Shown: positions 26,142 through 34,542 of the stretch, piece after piece
How positions within the stretch are numbered: position 1 is the first letter of the stretch
Layout of the letters: the number at the start of each line of letters is the position of its first letter
Source: Streptomyces sp. DT2A-34
GTDB taxonomy: Bacteria; Actinomycetota; Actinomycetes; Streptomycetales; Streptomycetaceae
Length of the DNA: 64,000 bases
Reading direction: 5' to 3'
NCBI RefSeq assembly: GCF_030499515.1
Contig: NZ_JASTWJ010000001.1
Location: forward strand, 1,860,001-1,924,000
The notes under the pieces: generated by a model
What the model was told of the DNA's origin: nothing
Seen by the model: the letters and a program-made list of their open reading frames with translations, nothing else
The model's database searches: none
Program-made: the position numbers and the translations under genes

Positions 26142-26932
26142 GAACGTCGTCCCTTCTTCTCCAGTGCGGCGTCGAAGAGCAGGTTGGTGCCCATCGTCAG
26201 CGCCACGATCAGCAGCGCGGGCACCACCACGGCCCAGGGCTGCACGAGCAGGCCGGTGCGGTTGCGGTCGACCATGACCGCCCAGTCGGCGGCGTCCGGC
26301 GCGACGCCCACACCGAGGAACGCGGCCGTCGACACCAGGTACAGCACGCCCGTCAGCCGGATACCGGCGTCGGCGGCGAGGGTGCGCAGCGCCGACCGGC
26401 CGACGTAGCCGACGGCGATCCGCCACCAGCTCTCGCCCTGCATGCGCAGCGCCTCGACGGCGGGGCGGGCGGCGGCCTCCGCTGCCGCCGCCCGCACGAT
26501 CCGGGCCGCGTCGGGCACGTTCACCAGCGCCACCAGCAGCGCGAGCCCGGCGGCACCCGGCGACAGCACGGAGGCCACGAGCAGGATCAGCAGCAGCGAC
26601 GGTACGGCGAGCAGCACGTCCAGCGGCCGCATCAGCAGCTCCTCCAGCCACCGCAGACGGGTGAGCGCGCTGATGAGCGCGACCGGGACGGCGACGAGGT
26701 ACGCGAGCGTGGTCGCGGCCAGGGCGGTGAGGACGACCGTACGGCCGCCCAGCAGGACTTGCTGCCAGACGTCGCGGCCCACGAAGTCGGTGCCCAGCCA
26801 GTGGCCGTCACCGAGGGTGAAGGAGGTGGCCCGGGGGCCGGGGTCACCGGTGAACAGCGGTCCGAGGAGGGCGAGTACGAGGGGGACGGCGACGACCGCG
26901 AGGCCGAGCGCGAAACGGCGATGCGCTGTCAT
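26138..26932 (-). CDS. ABC transporter permease, DppC/NikC type
   Basis: This 264-residue permease has an N-terminal helix, a GDGHWLGTDFVGRDVWQQVL segment (typical HxLGTDxxGRDxxS pattern of DppC) and four or five further helices with an EAA-like loop near AVEALRMQGESWWRIAVGYV. It forms half of the membrane pore for a peptide-like or metal-chelate substrate. ATG start in an overlap with the upstream permease. Confidence 0.9.
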   Translation of the reverse strand: MTAHRRFALGLAVVAVPLVLALLGPLFTGDPGPRATSFTLGDGHWLGTDFVGRDVWQQVLLGGRTVVLTALAATTLAYLVAVPVALISALTRLRWLEELLMRPLDVLLAVPSLLLILLVASVLSPGAAGLALLVALVNVPDAARIVRAAAAEAAARPAVEALRMQGESWWRIAVGYVGRSALRTLAADAGIRLTGVLYLVSTAAFLGVGVAPDAADWAVMVDRNRTGLLVQPWAVVVPALLIVALTMGTNLLFDAALEKKGRRS

Positions 26933-27888
26933 GCGGCCACCCCCGCGCGGGGGGTGAGCCGGTGGGCCACCAGGTCGGCCCCGAGGTTCAGTACGACCGT
27001 CAGCACGCCGAACACCACGGCCAGCCCCTGCACCACCGGTACGTCACGTTCGGCCACGGCGTTGAGGAGGACCGTGCCCAGGCCCGGGATCACGAAGAGG
27101 GCCTCGACCACGATGACCCCGCACAGCAACCAGTCGACGGTACGGGCGAGTTGCTGCGCGGCCGGGGCGAGGGCGTTCGGCAGGGCGTGGGTGTAGCGGA
27201 CCCGGGCGCCGGGGACGCCGTAGCGGCGGGCGTGGGCCGCGTAGGGGGAGGCGAGGGCGTCGACCATGCCGGCTCGCACCAGGCGGGACAGGGAACAGAC
27301 CGGGCGGGACAGCAGGACCAGCACCGGCAGGACCAGCGCCGCCGGATGGGAGAGCAGGTCGGTGCCGTAGCCGACGGCCGTCGGCGGCAGCCAGGCCAGC
27401 TTCAGGGCGAGGACCGTCACCAGCAGCACCCCGAGGGCGAACTCGGGGACGGCGTACACGGCCAGCGTCACCGAGCTGACCAGCCGGTCGATGAGCCGTC
27501 CCTCGTGGCGGGCGGCGAGCACGCCGAGGCCGAAGCCGAGGGGGACGAGGAGCGCCAGCGTGAGCGTGGCCAGCAGCAGGGTGGGGCCGAAGCCGTCGGC
27601 GATGTACTGGGTGACGGGGCGGCCGGAAGCCAGGGAGGTGCCGAAGTCGCCGTGCAGCAGGCCCGTCGCCCAGTCGGTCAGCCGCTCGTACGCCGGCCGG
27701 TCCAGGTCCATCGCCTCGCGGATCGCGGCGATGCGCGCGGGGTCCGGCTGGTCGCCCGCGAGGGCCACGGCCGCGTCGCCCGGCAGCGCCTCGGTGAGCG
27801 CGAAGACCAGCAGCACGACGGCCATGGTCTGCGCGACACCGAGGAACAGCCGCCGGGCCACGAACGAGCGCAGGGGGCTCACTCTCAC
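26929..27888 (-). CDS. ABC transporter permease, DppB/NikB type
   Basis: This permease of about 319 residues has an N-terminal helix followed by ALPGDAAVALAGDQPDP, the usual DppB periplasmic segment, the LLHGDFGTSLASGRPV motif and the loop HARRYGVPGARVRYTHALPN contacting the ATPase. It pairs with the DppC-type permease. The GTG at 27888 makes a GTGA overlap with the binding-protein stop; a GTG three codons upstream (27897) is also possible. Confidence 0.9.
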   Translation of the reverse strand: MRVSPLRSFVARRLFLGVAQTMAVVLLVFALTEALPGDAAVALAGDQPDPARIAAIREAMDLDRPAYERLTDWATGLLHGDFGTSLASGRPVTQYIADGFGPTLLLATLTLALLVPLGFGLGVLAARHEGRLIDRLVSSVTLAVYAVPEFALGVLLVTVLALKLAWLPPTAVGYGTDLLSHPAALVLPVLVLLSRPVCSLSRLVRAGMVDALASPYAAHARRYGVPGARVRYTHALPNALAPAAQQLARTVDWLLCGVIVVEALFVIPGLGTVLLNAVAERDVPVVQGLAVVFGVLTVVLNLGADLVAHRLTPRAGVAA

Positions 27889-29447
27889 GCGAGCCACACC
27901 TTGTCGAAGCGGGCCCAGTCGAGGGTGTTGGCGGGTGCCTTGGTCTCAACCCCCTTCACCGTGCGGGCCGTTCCGATGATCCAGTCCGCGAAGCCCCAGA
28001 TGAGGAAGCCGCCCTCGGCGTACAGACGGCGCTGCATGCGCTCGTAGACGGCGGCCCGTTCGGTCTTGTCGCGGGTGGACTGGGCCTGCTGGTAGAGGGC
28101 GTCGAAGTCCTTGTGCTGCCACTTGGTGGCGTTGGTGGTGGAGTCGGTGAGCAGCCGCTGCGAGATGTGGGCCTCGATGGGCATGGCGCCGGAGCGGTAG
28201 CAGCACAGGGTGCCGCCGTCGAGGATGTCGCTCCAGTAGGAGTCCTTGCTGCCCATCTTCACGTCGATGGTGACGCCCGCCTTGGCGGCCTGGTCGCGGA
28301 AGATGCCGGCGGCCTCGGTGAACCCGGCGGCGACGGCCGAGGTGTCCAGGGTGACCTTCAGCTTCTCGGCGCCGGCCTGCTTGAGCAGGGCGCGGGCCTT
28401 GTCGAGGTCCTGCGCGCGCTGGGGCAGGTCGGCGGCGTAGTACTCGTAGCCCTTGCCGAACAGGTCGTTGCCGACCTCGCCCGCGCCGGACAGCGCGCCG
28501 TCGACGAGTTCCTGCCGGTCGGCGATGAGGAAGAAGGCCTCGCGGACCCGCTTGTCGTCGAAGGGGGCCCGGTCGGTCTTCATGCAGAACGCCTGCATGG
28601 CGCTGTTGCGCAGCCGCACGATCTCGATCTGGCCCTGGCCTTCGTGGGCGCGGGCGGTGGTGGGGTTGAGCTCGTGCGCGTACTCGACCTGGCCGCCGAG
28701 GAGGGCGTTGACGCGGGCGGACTCCTCGTTGGCGACGACGAACTCGATCTCGTCGAGGAGCGGGGCGCCGTCCCAGTGGTCGTCGTAGCGGCGGAAGACG
28801 GCGGAGCGGCCGGGGGCGAACGACACGAAGCGGAAGGGGCCGGAGCCGACCGGCTTCTTGTCGAACTCCGTGGCGTTCTCGGGGACGATGTACGCGCCGA
28901 ACGCGGCCAGGATGTTGGGGAATTCGGCGGTGGGCCGCTTCAGCACGAACTCGATGCTCCGCTCACCGGTGGCGCGGCTGGCGTCGAGGTCGAGCGGCTC
29001 CAGGGACGCCTTGGCGCGGAACGCCTGCTTGGGGTCGGCGATACGGCGGTAGCTGTAGAGGACGTCCTTGGCGGTGACGGGCTTCCCGTCGTGGAAGGTG
29101 GCCTGACGCAGCGTCACCTGCCAGCGGTCCAAGGTCTTGTTGGACTCCCACTTCTCGGCGAGGCGGGGCTGTGCGGAGAGGTCGGCCCCGTAGTCGGCGA
29201 GCTTGTCGAAGAGCGCCTTGGCGCGGGCGACGTCGGCGAAGAGGTTCGCCAGGTGCGGGTCGAGGGTCTCGCTCGCGCCGCCCCCGGCGAACGCGGCGCG
29301 CAGACGGCCGCCGCGCTTGGGGGTGCCGGACGCGCTGTCCGCCTTGTCGTCCGTGCCGCCGCCGCAGCCGACGAGGGCGAGGGCGGCGGCGCCCGAGGTG
29401 GCGGCGAGGAAGCCGCGGCGGCGCAGGCCGGGGAAGCGTTCGTTCAT
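27885..29447 (-). CDS. Peptide/nickel-type ABC substrate-binding lipoprotein (family 5, CntA/NikA/DppA-like)
   Basis: This 520-residue binding protein has a twin-arginine-like start (RRRGFLAATSG) and a lipobox LVGC, so it may be exported folded and lipid-anchored. The family 5 signatures are present: LAEKWESNKTLDRWQVTLR, FHDGKPVTAKDVLYSYRRI and VGSGPFRFVSF. Family members bind peptides, nickel or metal-opine complexes; in this operon an apo- or metal-loaded small chelator is plausible. SD GAGGGA lies 5 nt before the ATG. Its gene is the first of four transport genes after the methyltransferase. Confidence 0.9.
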   Translation of the reverse strand: MNERFPGLRRRGFLAATSGAAALALVGCGGGTDDKADSASGTPKRGGRLRAAFAGGGASETLDPHLANLFADVARAKALFDKLADYGADLSAQPRLAEKWESNKTLDRWQVTLRQATFHDGKPVTAKDVLYSYRRIADPKQAFRAKASLEPLDLDASRATGERSIEFVLKRPTAEFPNILAAFGAYIVPENATEFDKKPVGSGPFRFVSFAPGRSAVFRRYDDHWDGAPLLDEIEFVVANEESARVNALLGGQVEYAHELNPTTARAHEGQGQIEIVRLRNSAMQAFCMKTDRAPFDDKRVREAFFLIADRQELVDGALSGAGEVGNDLFGKGYEYYAADLPQRAQDLDKARALLKQAGAEKLKVTLDTSAVAAGFTEAAGIFRDQAAKAGVTIDVKMGSKDSYWSDILDGGTLCCYRSGAMPIEAHISQRLLTDSTTNATKWQHKDFDALYQQAQSTRDKTERAAVYERMQRRLYAEGGFLIWGFADWIIGTARTVKGVETKAPANTLDWARFDKVWLA

Positions 29448-29471
29448 GGTGTCCCTCGAGATCGTGATGTG

Positions 29472-30344
29472 TCAGTGGGAAGAGATGCGGCGCGCGACGA
29501 CGTGCAGCCGGTCCGCGTCGGTCGTGTGGCCGGGCAGGTCGGCCTCGCACCAGACGGGCTCGGTGCGCGGGCCGGGGCCGTCGTGCAGTTCGAGCACCTC
29601 GAAGCCGTGGGCGGCGAGGAAGTGCCGTAGCTCCTGCGGCAGCAACAGCCGCCAGGCCGAGCGCTGCTGGACGGGCGGCGAGCCGTCGTCGGACGTCCAT
29701 ACGCGGGTACGGCGCAGCAGCTGGGCGGTGCGGTCGACGGTCAGTGTGGTGGTGGAGCGGTAGGCGGCGCCCTGCCAGGTGAAGGCGTTGACGGACGGTG
29801 TGTCGAGGAGGTCCGTCCGGCCCAGGAAGTACGCCCCGTTGCGCATCTCCGCGACCAGCAGGCCGCCCGGCGTGAGGGCGTGGCGGCAGGAGGCGAGGAA
29901 GCCGTCGAGCTGGTCGTTGGTGTGGCAGTACAGCAGGGAGCTGTCCAGGCAGACGACGGCGTCGAAGGCGGCCCCGTCCGGGTCTCGCAGGTCGAAGCCG
30001 TGCAGGTCGGCCCGGACGTACGCCGGTCCGGGGTGGTGGACGCGGGCGTGTGCCAGCATCGCCTCGGAGAGGTCGGCGCCGGTCACCGTACGGCCGACGG
30101 AGTGCAGGTGGGCGGCGTCGCGGCCGGTGCCGCAGCCCATGTCAAGGACCCGCGGACCGGCGCCGTGGCGGCGCAGGCAGTCTTCGGCCCAGCGTCCGGC
30201 GAGCCGCTCGGGGTCGGGGAAGCGGGCCTCGTAGAGGGCGGGGTTGTCGGTGAGGAGATTGCGCTGTTCATCGGCTTTGCGCTGCTCATCGGCTTTGCGG
30301 TGCTGATCGGTGTCAGGGCTCGCATCCACCCGGGTGCCGGTCAT
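29472..30344 (-). CDS. Class I SAM-dependent methyltransferase of the metallophore-like operon
   Basis: This 290-residue protein begins with a charged repeated stretch (HRKADEQRKADEQRN), then the SAM motif VLDMGCGTGRDAAHL and the acidic loop ADLSEAML. DAVVCLDSSLLYC and PGGLLVAEMRNG complete the fold. The ATG overlaps the MFS stop (ATGA) with AGGAG upstream. In this operon it probably modifies the small-molecule product or an intermediate; a different SAM-derived transfer, as in nicotianamine-type chemistry, cannot be excluded. Confidence 0.85.
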   Translation of the reverse strand: MTGTRVDASPDTDQHRKADEQRKADEQRNLLTDNPALYEARFPDPERLAGRWAEDCLRRHGAGPRVLDMGCGTGRDAAHLHSVGRTVTGADLSEAMLAHARVHHPGPAYVRADLHGFDLRDPDGAAFDAVVCLDSSLLYCHTNDQLDGFLASCRHALTPGGLLVAEMRNGAYFLGRTDLLDTPSVNAFTWQGAAYRSTTTLTVDRTAQLLRRTRVWTSDDGSPPVQQRSAWRLLLPQELRHFLAAHGFEVLELHDGPGPRTEPVWCEADLPGHTTDADRLHVVARRISSH

Positions 30345-31606
30345 GCGTTGCTCCTCTCCTGAGAAGCCTGTGCCGCTGCCGGGACCGGATCCGCGGGCAG
30401 CGCCCCCTGCCGGTGCAGCCAGGCCACTCCGCCCGCCGACGCCAGCCCGAACACGGCGCAGCACACCCACGGCAGCCACGCATGGCCTCCGCTCTCGCCC
30501 GCGTCCATGGCCCACCCGACGACGGTGTTGCCCACGGCCGCGGCGACTCCGGAGACGACGTAGAAGATCCCGAAGTAGGTGCCGGTCAGCTCGGGTCGCC
30601 CGAAGCGCGGGATCAGCTCCATCACGAACGGCGAGGCGGCCATGACGCCGAGGTAGAGCAGCAGCGCGCCGAGCAGCACGGGCCCGGCGTCGAGCCACCC
30701 GGGAGACCCCGCCCCCGCCACCAGGGCCGGCGGCAGGAAGGCCAGCCCCATCACCGCCAGGCCGACGGCGATCCACCGCGCCCTGTCACCACGGGACTTG
30801 AGACTCCTCGTGATTCTCAGCTGAAGCGCCAGGTTGGCCACCGTACCGACGAGGAAGACGATCCCCGCCGCCCCGTCCCAGCCGGTGGCCTCGCGGGCCC
30901 CGTCGGGCAGCAGCAGGTACAGCTGGTTCTCCAGGGTGAACATGCCGACCATGGCGAGCGCGAAGGCCAGGAAGGCCCGGTTGCCGAGCACCTCGCGCCA
31001 GTCCCCGAGGACACCGCTGTTGCCGCTGGGCTCGACCTTCCGCGCGGGCAGGACGAGGGCCTGCGCCACGGTGAGCACCGCGAAGATCCCGGCGGCGGTC
31101 AGCGCGGAGGTACGGAAGTCGACGAGGAGCAGGGCGCTGCCCAGCAGCGGCCCGATCAGCGCGCCGGTCGTCGCGAACACGTTGAACAGCGCGAACGCCT
31201 CCGCCTTGCGCTCCCCCGACTCCTGCGCGAGGTACGCCCGTACGGCCGGGTTGAACAACGCCCCGGCGAGTCCGCTGAGCACGGACGCGGCGAGCAGCAC
31301 CGGCAGCCCGTCGCCGAGTGCGAACAACCCGAAGCCGACGGTCCGCAGCGCGCACCCGGCGATGATGACGCCGCGCGCCCCGAGTCGGTCCGATGCCGAG
31401 CCGCCGATGATGAACAGGCCCTGCTGGCTCAGATTCCGCACGCCGAGGACGATCCCGACGACCGCCGCCGACATGCCCAGGTTCTCGCCGAGGTGGGTGG
31501 CGAGGTACGGGATGAGGAGGTAGAAGCCGGTGTTGACGCCGAGCTGGTTGACGAGGAGCAGTTGGACGGCGAGCGGGAATCCGCGCATCTCACGCCACGT
31601 CTTCAT
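30341..31606 (-). CDS. MFS exporter of the metallophore-like operon
   Basis: This 421-residue protein has twelve hydrophobic segments, the loop 2-3 motif GGSASDRLGARGVIIAG typical of the major facilitator superfamily, and Pro/Ala-rich ends. In the operon it stands between the biosynthetic enzymes and the importer genes, which fits the outward step for a secreted chelator. The ATG lies inside the end of the epimerase gene (17-bp overlap). Confidence 0.87.
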   Translation of the reverse strand: MKTWREMRGFPLAVQLLLVNQLGVNTGFYLLIPYLATHLGENLGMSAAVVGIVLGVRNLSQQGLFIIGGSASDRLGARGVIIAGCALRTVGFGLFALGDGLPVLLAASVLSGLAGALFNPAVRAYLAQESGERKAEAFALFNVFATTGALIGPLLGSALLLVDFRTSALTAAGIFAVLTVAQALVLPARKVEPSGNSGVLGDWREVLGNRAFLAFALAMVGMFTLENQLYLLLPDGAREATGWDGAAGIVFLVGTVANLALQLRITRSLKSRGDRARWIAVGLAVMGLAFLPPALVAGAGSPGWLDAGPVLLGALLLYLGVMAASPFVMELIPRFGRPELTGTYFGIFYVVSGVAAAVGNTVVGWAMDAGESGGHAWLPWVCCAVFGLASAGGVAWLHRQGALPADPVPAAAQASQERSNA

Positions 31607-32627
31607 GCGCCGTCACCTCCTCGACTCCCAGTCCCGGCAGGCCACTTGGGCGTACGGTGCCGTCCGCGCCGCCGATCCCCGTCCACGGGTCGTGCGCGAG
31701 CAGCAGATGCCCGTCCAGGTCGGCCCAGCGGGCACGGTCGGCCAGGTGGACGGCGGGTGCCAGGCCGAGAGTGCTGGCGGTCAGACAGCCGAGCATCAGC
31801 TCCGTCCCGCTGCCCTCGATCAACTCCGCGATCCGCAGGGCCGCTCGGACTCCCCCGCACTTGGCGAGCTTGACGTTGACGCCGTGGACGCGCCCGGCCA
31901 GCCGCCGTACGTCCGCCACGCTCACCGCGTCCTCGTCGGCGATGACGGGCAGCGGCGACTTCTCGGCGAGGGCGGCCAGCGCATCCGGATCGCCGGGCGG
32001 CAGCGGCTGTTCGACGGCCTCGACCCCGAGCGCGGCGAACCGGGGCAGCAGCCGCTCGGCCTCCGCCACGCTCCAGGCGCCGTTCGGGTCCAGCAGCAAC
32101 CGCACGCCAGGGGCCGCGTCCCGGATGACCCGCACGCGCTCCACGTCGTCCTCGGCATCGGGCGAGCCCGCCTTCACCTTGACGACCTCGAATCCGCTCG
32201 CGGCCAGGCGCCGGGCCTCGGCGGCCGCGTGCGCGAGCGAGGTGATGCCGATGGTGCGTGCGGTGGCGACACCGAACGGCGTCTCGGTCCCCAGCAGACG
32301 GTGGACGGGCACACCGTCCCGCTTGCCGACGAGGTCCAGCAGCGCGGACTCGACGGCGGCGATGACGGCGGGCGGAACGGCGGCCGAAGGCAGGGCCTCC
32401 AGGGCGCTCTCGGGATCGGCGAACCGCTCCAGAGCGACCGCCGAGATCAGCCGTACGAGCGTGTCGGCGTCCAGCCCGTAGTACACGCTGCTGACGGCCT
32501 CGCCGTATCCGGTCACTCCGTCGTGCTCGACGCCCAGCCACACGGCGTCGCGGGCGGTCATGGTGGAGCGGGAGATGCGCAACGGCTCGGCGAGTTCGAG
32601 ACGTACGGTGCGCAGGCGGGCCTTCAT
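31590..32627 (-). CDS. Enolase-superfamily epimerase/racemase (dipeptide epimerase-like)
   Basis: This 345-residue enzyme is of the muconate-lactonizing subgroup. It shows the KxK base motif in VVKVKAGSPDAEDD, metal ligands in LLLDPNGAW, VEQPLPPGD and VIADEDA, and the opposite-face lysine in VNVKLAKCGG. Such enzymes invert a carbon next to a carboxylate, for example in Ala-Glu dipeptides or N-acylamino acids. In the operon it may supply a D-configured building block or epimerise the ligated product. ATG overlaps the PLP enzyme stop (ATGA). Confidence 0.87.
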   Translation of the reverse strand: MKARLRTVRLELAEPLRISRSTMTARDAVWLGVEHDGVTGYGEAVSSVYYGLDADTLVRLISAVALERFADPESALEALPSAAVPPAVIAAVESALLDLVGKRDGVPVHRLLGTETPFGVATARTIGITSLAHAAAEARRLAASGFEVVKVKAGSPDAEDDVERVRVIRDAAPGVRLLLDPNGAWSVAEAERLLPRFAALGVEAVEQPLPPGDPDALAALAEKSPLPVIADEDAVSVADVRRLAGRVHGVNVKLAKCGGVRAALRIAELIEGSGTELMLGCLTASTLGLAPAVHLADRARWADLDGHLLLAHDPWTGIGGADGTVRPSGLPGLGVEEVTAHEDVA

Positions 32628-33700
32628 CGTGTCCTTCCGGAAGAGAGCGGATCGGCGACCCGCGCACACCGCGCCCACCCGCTCGCCTCGGCGGCATACG
32701 GATGCGGTATCTCCACGGGCCGGGTGGCGGCGCCGGCCGGGTCGAGGCCGTGGGCGGCGAGGAAGTCGTCGTCGTAGACGGTGCCGAGGTAGCGGTGCGG
32801 CCCGTCGGGGAACACGGTGGCGACGACCGCCCCCGGGTGCACGCAGGCAGCCCAGGCGGCGACCCGCGCGACGGCTCCGGTGCTCCAGCCGCCGCTGACG
32901 AAGCTGCCCCGGGCGAGCCGTCGGCAGCTGTCCACGGCCTCGGCGGGGCCGATCCAGTGGACCTCGTCGAAGGCGTCGTAGGCGACGTTGCGCGGGTGGA
33001 TGCTGCTGCCGAGGCCGCGCATCAGGCGGGGGCGGGCGGGCTGGCCGAAGATGGTGGAGCCGGTGGCGTCGACGCCGATGAGCCGGAGCGCGGGCCAGTG
33101 CCGGCGCAGCGGGGCGATGACGCCGGCGCTGTGGCCGCCGGTGCCGACGCTGCACACCAGGATGTCCAAGTGGTCGAGCTGGGAGCCGAGTTCGGCGGCG
33201 AGGGAGGCGTAGCCGGCCGTGTTGTCGGGGTTGTTGTACTGGTCGGGCCAGTAGGCGCCGGGCAGTTCGGCGAGCAGCTCACGCAGCCGGCCGAGGCGGG
33301 CCGCCTGCCAGCCGCCCTGGGGCGCCGGGCGGTCGACGAGCTCCAGCCGTACACCGTGCGCGCGCAGCAACTGCCGCATGGACGGCTCCAGTTCACTGTC
33401 GCCGACGAGCACGACGGGGTGGCCGAGCGCCTGCCCCGCGAAGGCGAGCCCGATGCCGAGCGTGCCGGAGGTGGACTCCACCACCGGGGCGCCGGGACGC
33501 AGTTCACCGCGCTCGCGCGCGCCGAGCAGCATCGACACGGCGGCCCGCGCCTTCATGCCGCCCGCCGCGAGGCCTTCGAGCTTGGCCCAGAAACCGGGGT
33601 GGGCGTGGGGCAGGTCGGCGGTGACACGGACGACGGGGGTGCGGCCGAGCAGGGCGAGCAACTCCGGCCGCGCGGTGGGGAGTACAGCGGTCGTGGTCAT
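32624..33700 (-). CDS. PLP-dependent cysteine-synthase-like enzyme
   Basis: This 358-residue fold-type II PLP enzyme has the Schiff-base lysine in LAAGGMKARAAVSM (about residue 50), a substrate loop STSGTLGIGLA and the phosphate-binding VGTGGHSAGV. The loop differs from SxGNTG of true cysteine synthases, so a different nucleophile is likely. Relatives such as SbnA join O-phosphoserine and an amino acid to make diaminopropionate precursors for siderophores. The ATG has GGGGGTG upstream and overlaps the DUF364 stop (ATGA). Confidence 0.85.
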   Translation of the reverse strand: MTTTAVLPTARPELLALLGRTPVVRVTADLPHAHPGFWAKLEGLAAGGMKARAAVSMLLGARERGELRPGAPVVESTSGTLGIGLAFAGQALGHPVVLVGDSELEPSMRQLLRAHGVRLELVDRPAPQGGWQAARLGRLRELLAELPGAYWPDQYNNPDNTAGYASLAAELGSQLDHLDILVCSVGTGGHSAGVIAPLRRHWPALRLIGVDATGSTIFGQPARPRLMRGLGSSIHPRNVAYDAFDEVHWIGPAEAVDSCRRLARGSFVSGGWSTGAVARVAAWAACVHPGAVVATVFPDGPHRYLGTVYDDDFLAAHGLDPAGAATRPVEIPHPYAAEASGWARCARVADPLSSGRTR

Positions 33701-34542
33701 CGCGCACCCCCGGGACAGCGGTACCGGTGAACGACGCCGGGCCCGCCGTCGAGCCAGAAGAAGGGGTACGGCTCCGCGCACACCGCGCTCACTCCGTGCC
33801 CGAGGAACCGGGGCAGAACGGCACTTCCCGTCTGGGCGAACATCACCAGCTGCTTGCCGTGCCGCAGCGCGTGCTCCCGCAGTGGTTCGAAGGTGCCGTT
33901 GCCCAGGGTCATCCCGGACACCAGCAGCGCGTCACAGCCACCGGCCGCGGCGAGCGCGTCGGCGGCGACCGGCTCGCCCCACTCCGTCACGCCACCCTTG
34001 AGGTCGCACGGCACATAGCCGATCCCGCGCGAACGCAGCGCTTCCAGCAGGGAGTTGACGACACCGACGACCAGCACCGTGCCCCCGGCCGGAAGGTCCA
34101 GCAGCTCGACGACCGCCCTCGCCCTGGCCTTGGACTTCTCCAGGGAGGACCCGGCGGGCAGGTCGACCGGCAGTGCCCCGTGGTCCGGGGTGTGCGGGGT
34201 GACGTGCATCAGGTAGGCGTCGAGGGCGGCCACCCGCACCGCCGCCAGCGGATGCTCCAGCAGCTGTGCCACGTCGGCGCCGACACAGTCGTCGAGCGCG
34301 CTGTCGGGCAGTTCCCCGGGTTCGACCGCGCAGGAGCCGACGGCCTCGGCGAGGCGCAGGCTGAGGACCTCGTTGCGGTAGCCGGTGCCGCGTCCGTCGT
34401 GCCGTACGGCCTGCCGGGTGGTGAAGGCGACGGCGATCCGCTGCGTGCGCGGGTCGGGGCCGAGGGCGCCGGCGCGGACGCGGGCGACCAGGTCGTCGTA
34501 CGTCCGACAGGGCGCCGTCGGCGAGGCGCTCGCGGCGGTCAC
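33697..34542 (-). CDS. DUF4213/DUF364 'putative heavy-metal chelation' protein
   Basis: This 281-residue protein has an N-terminal DUF4213-like part (RIAVAFTTRQAV, about residues 39-50) and a C-terminal DUF364-like Rossmann part with VLVVGVVNSLLEALRS, CDALLVSGMTLGNGTF and the ending LVMFAQTGSAVLPRFLG. Pfam calls this family putative heavy-metal chelation; its chemistry is not settled. Start ATG or GTG at 34542 overlaps the ATP-grasp stop. Its place in a metal-box operon supports a metal-related role, which remains inference. Confidence 0.8.
   Translation of the reverse strand: MTAASASPTAPCRTYDDLVARVRAGALGPDPRTQRIAVAFTTRQAVRHDGRGTGYRNEVLSLRLAEAVGSCAVEPGELPDSALDDCVGADVAQLLEHPLAAVRVAALDAYLMHVTPHTPDHGALPVDLPAGSSLEKSKARARAVVELLDLPAGGTVLVVGVVNSLLEALRSRGIGYVPCDLKGGVTEWGEPVAADALAAAGGCDALLVSGMTLGNGTFEPLREHALRHGKQLVMFAQTGSAVLPRFLGHGVSAVCAEPYPFFWLDGGPGVVHRYRCPGGAR

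Noticed and set aside
28113..29630. 505-codon plus-strand frame opposite the family 5 binding protein
   Set aside because: Val/Gly/Glu-rich shadow without motifs; the opposite strand has a signal peptide and family signatures.
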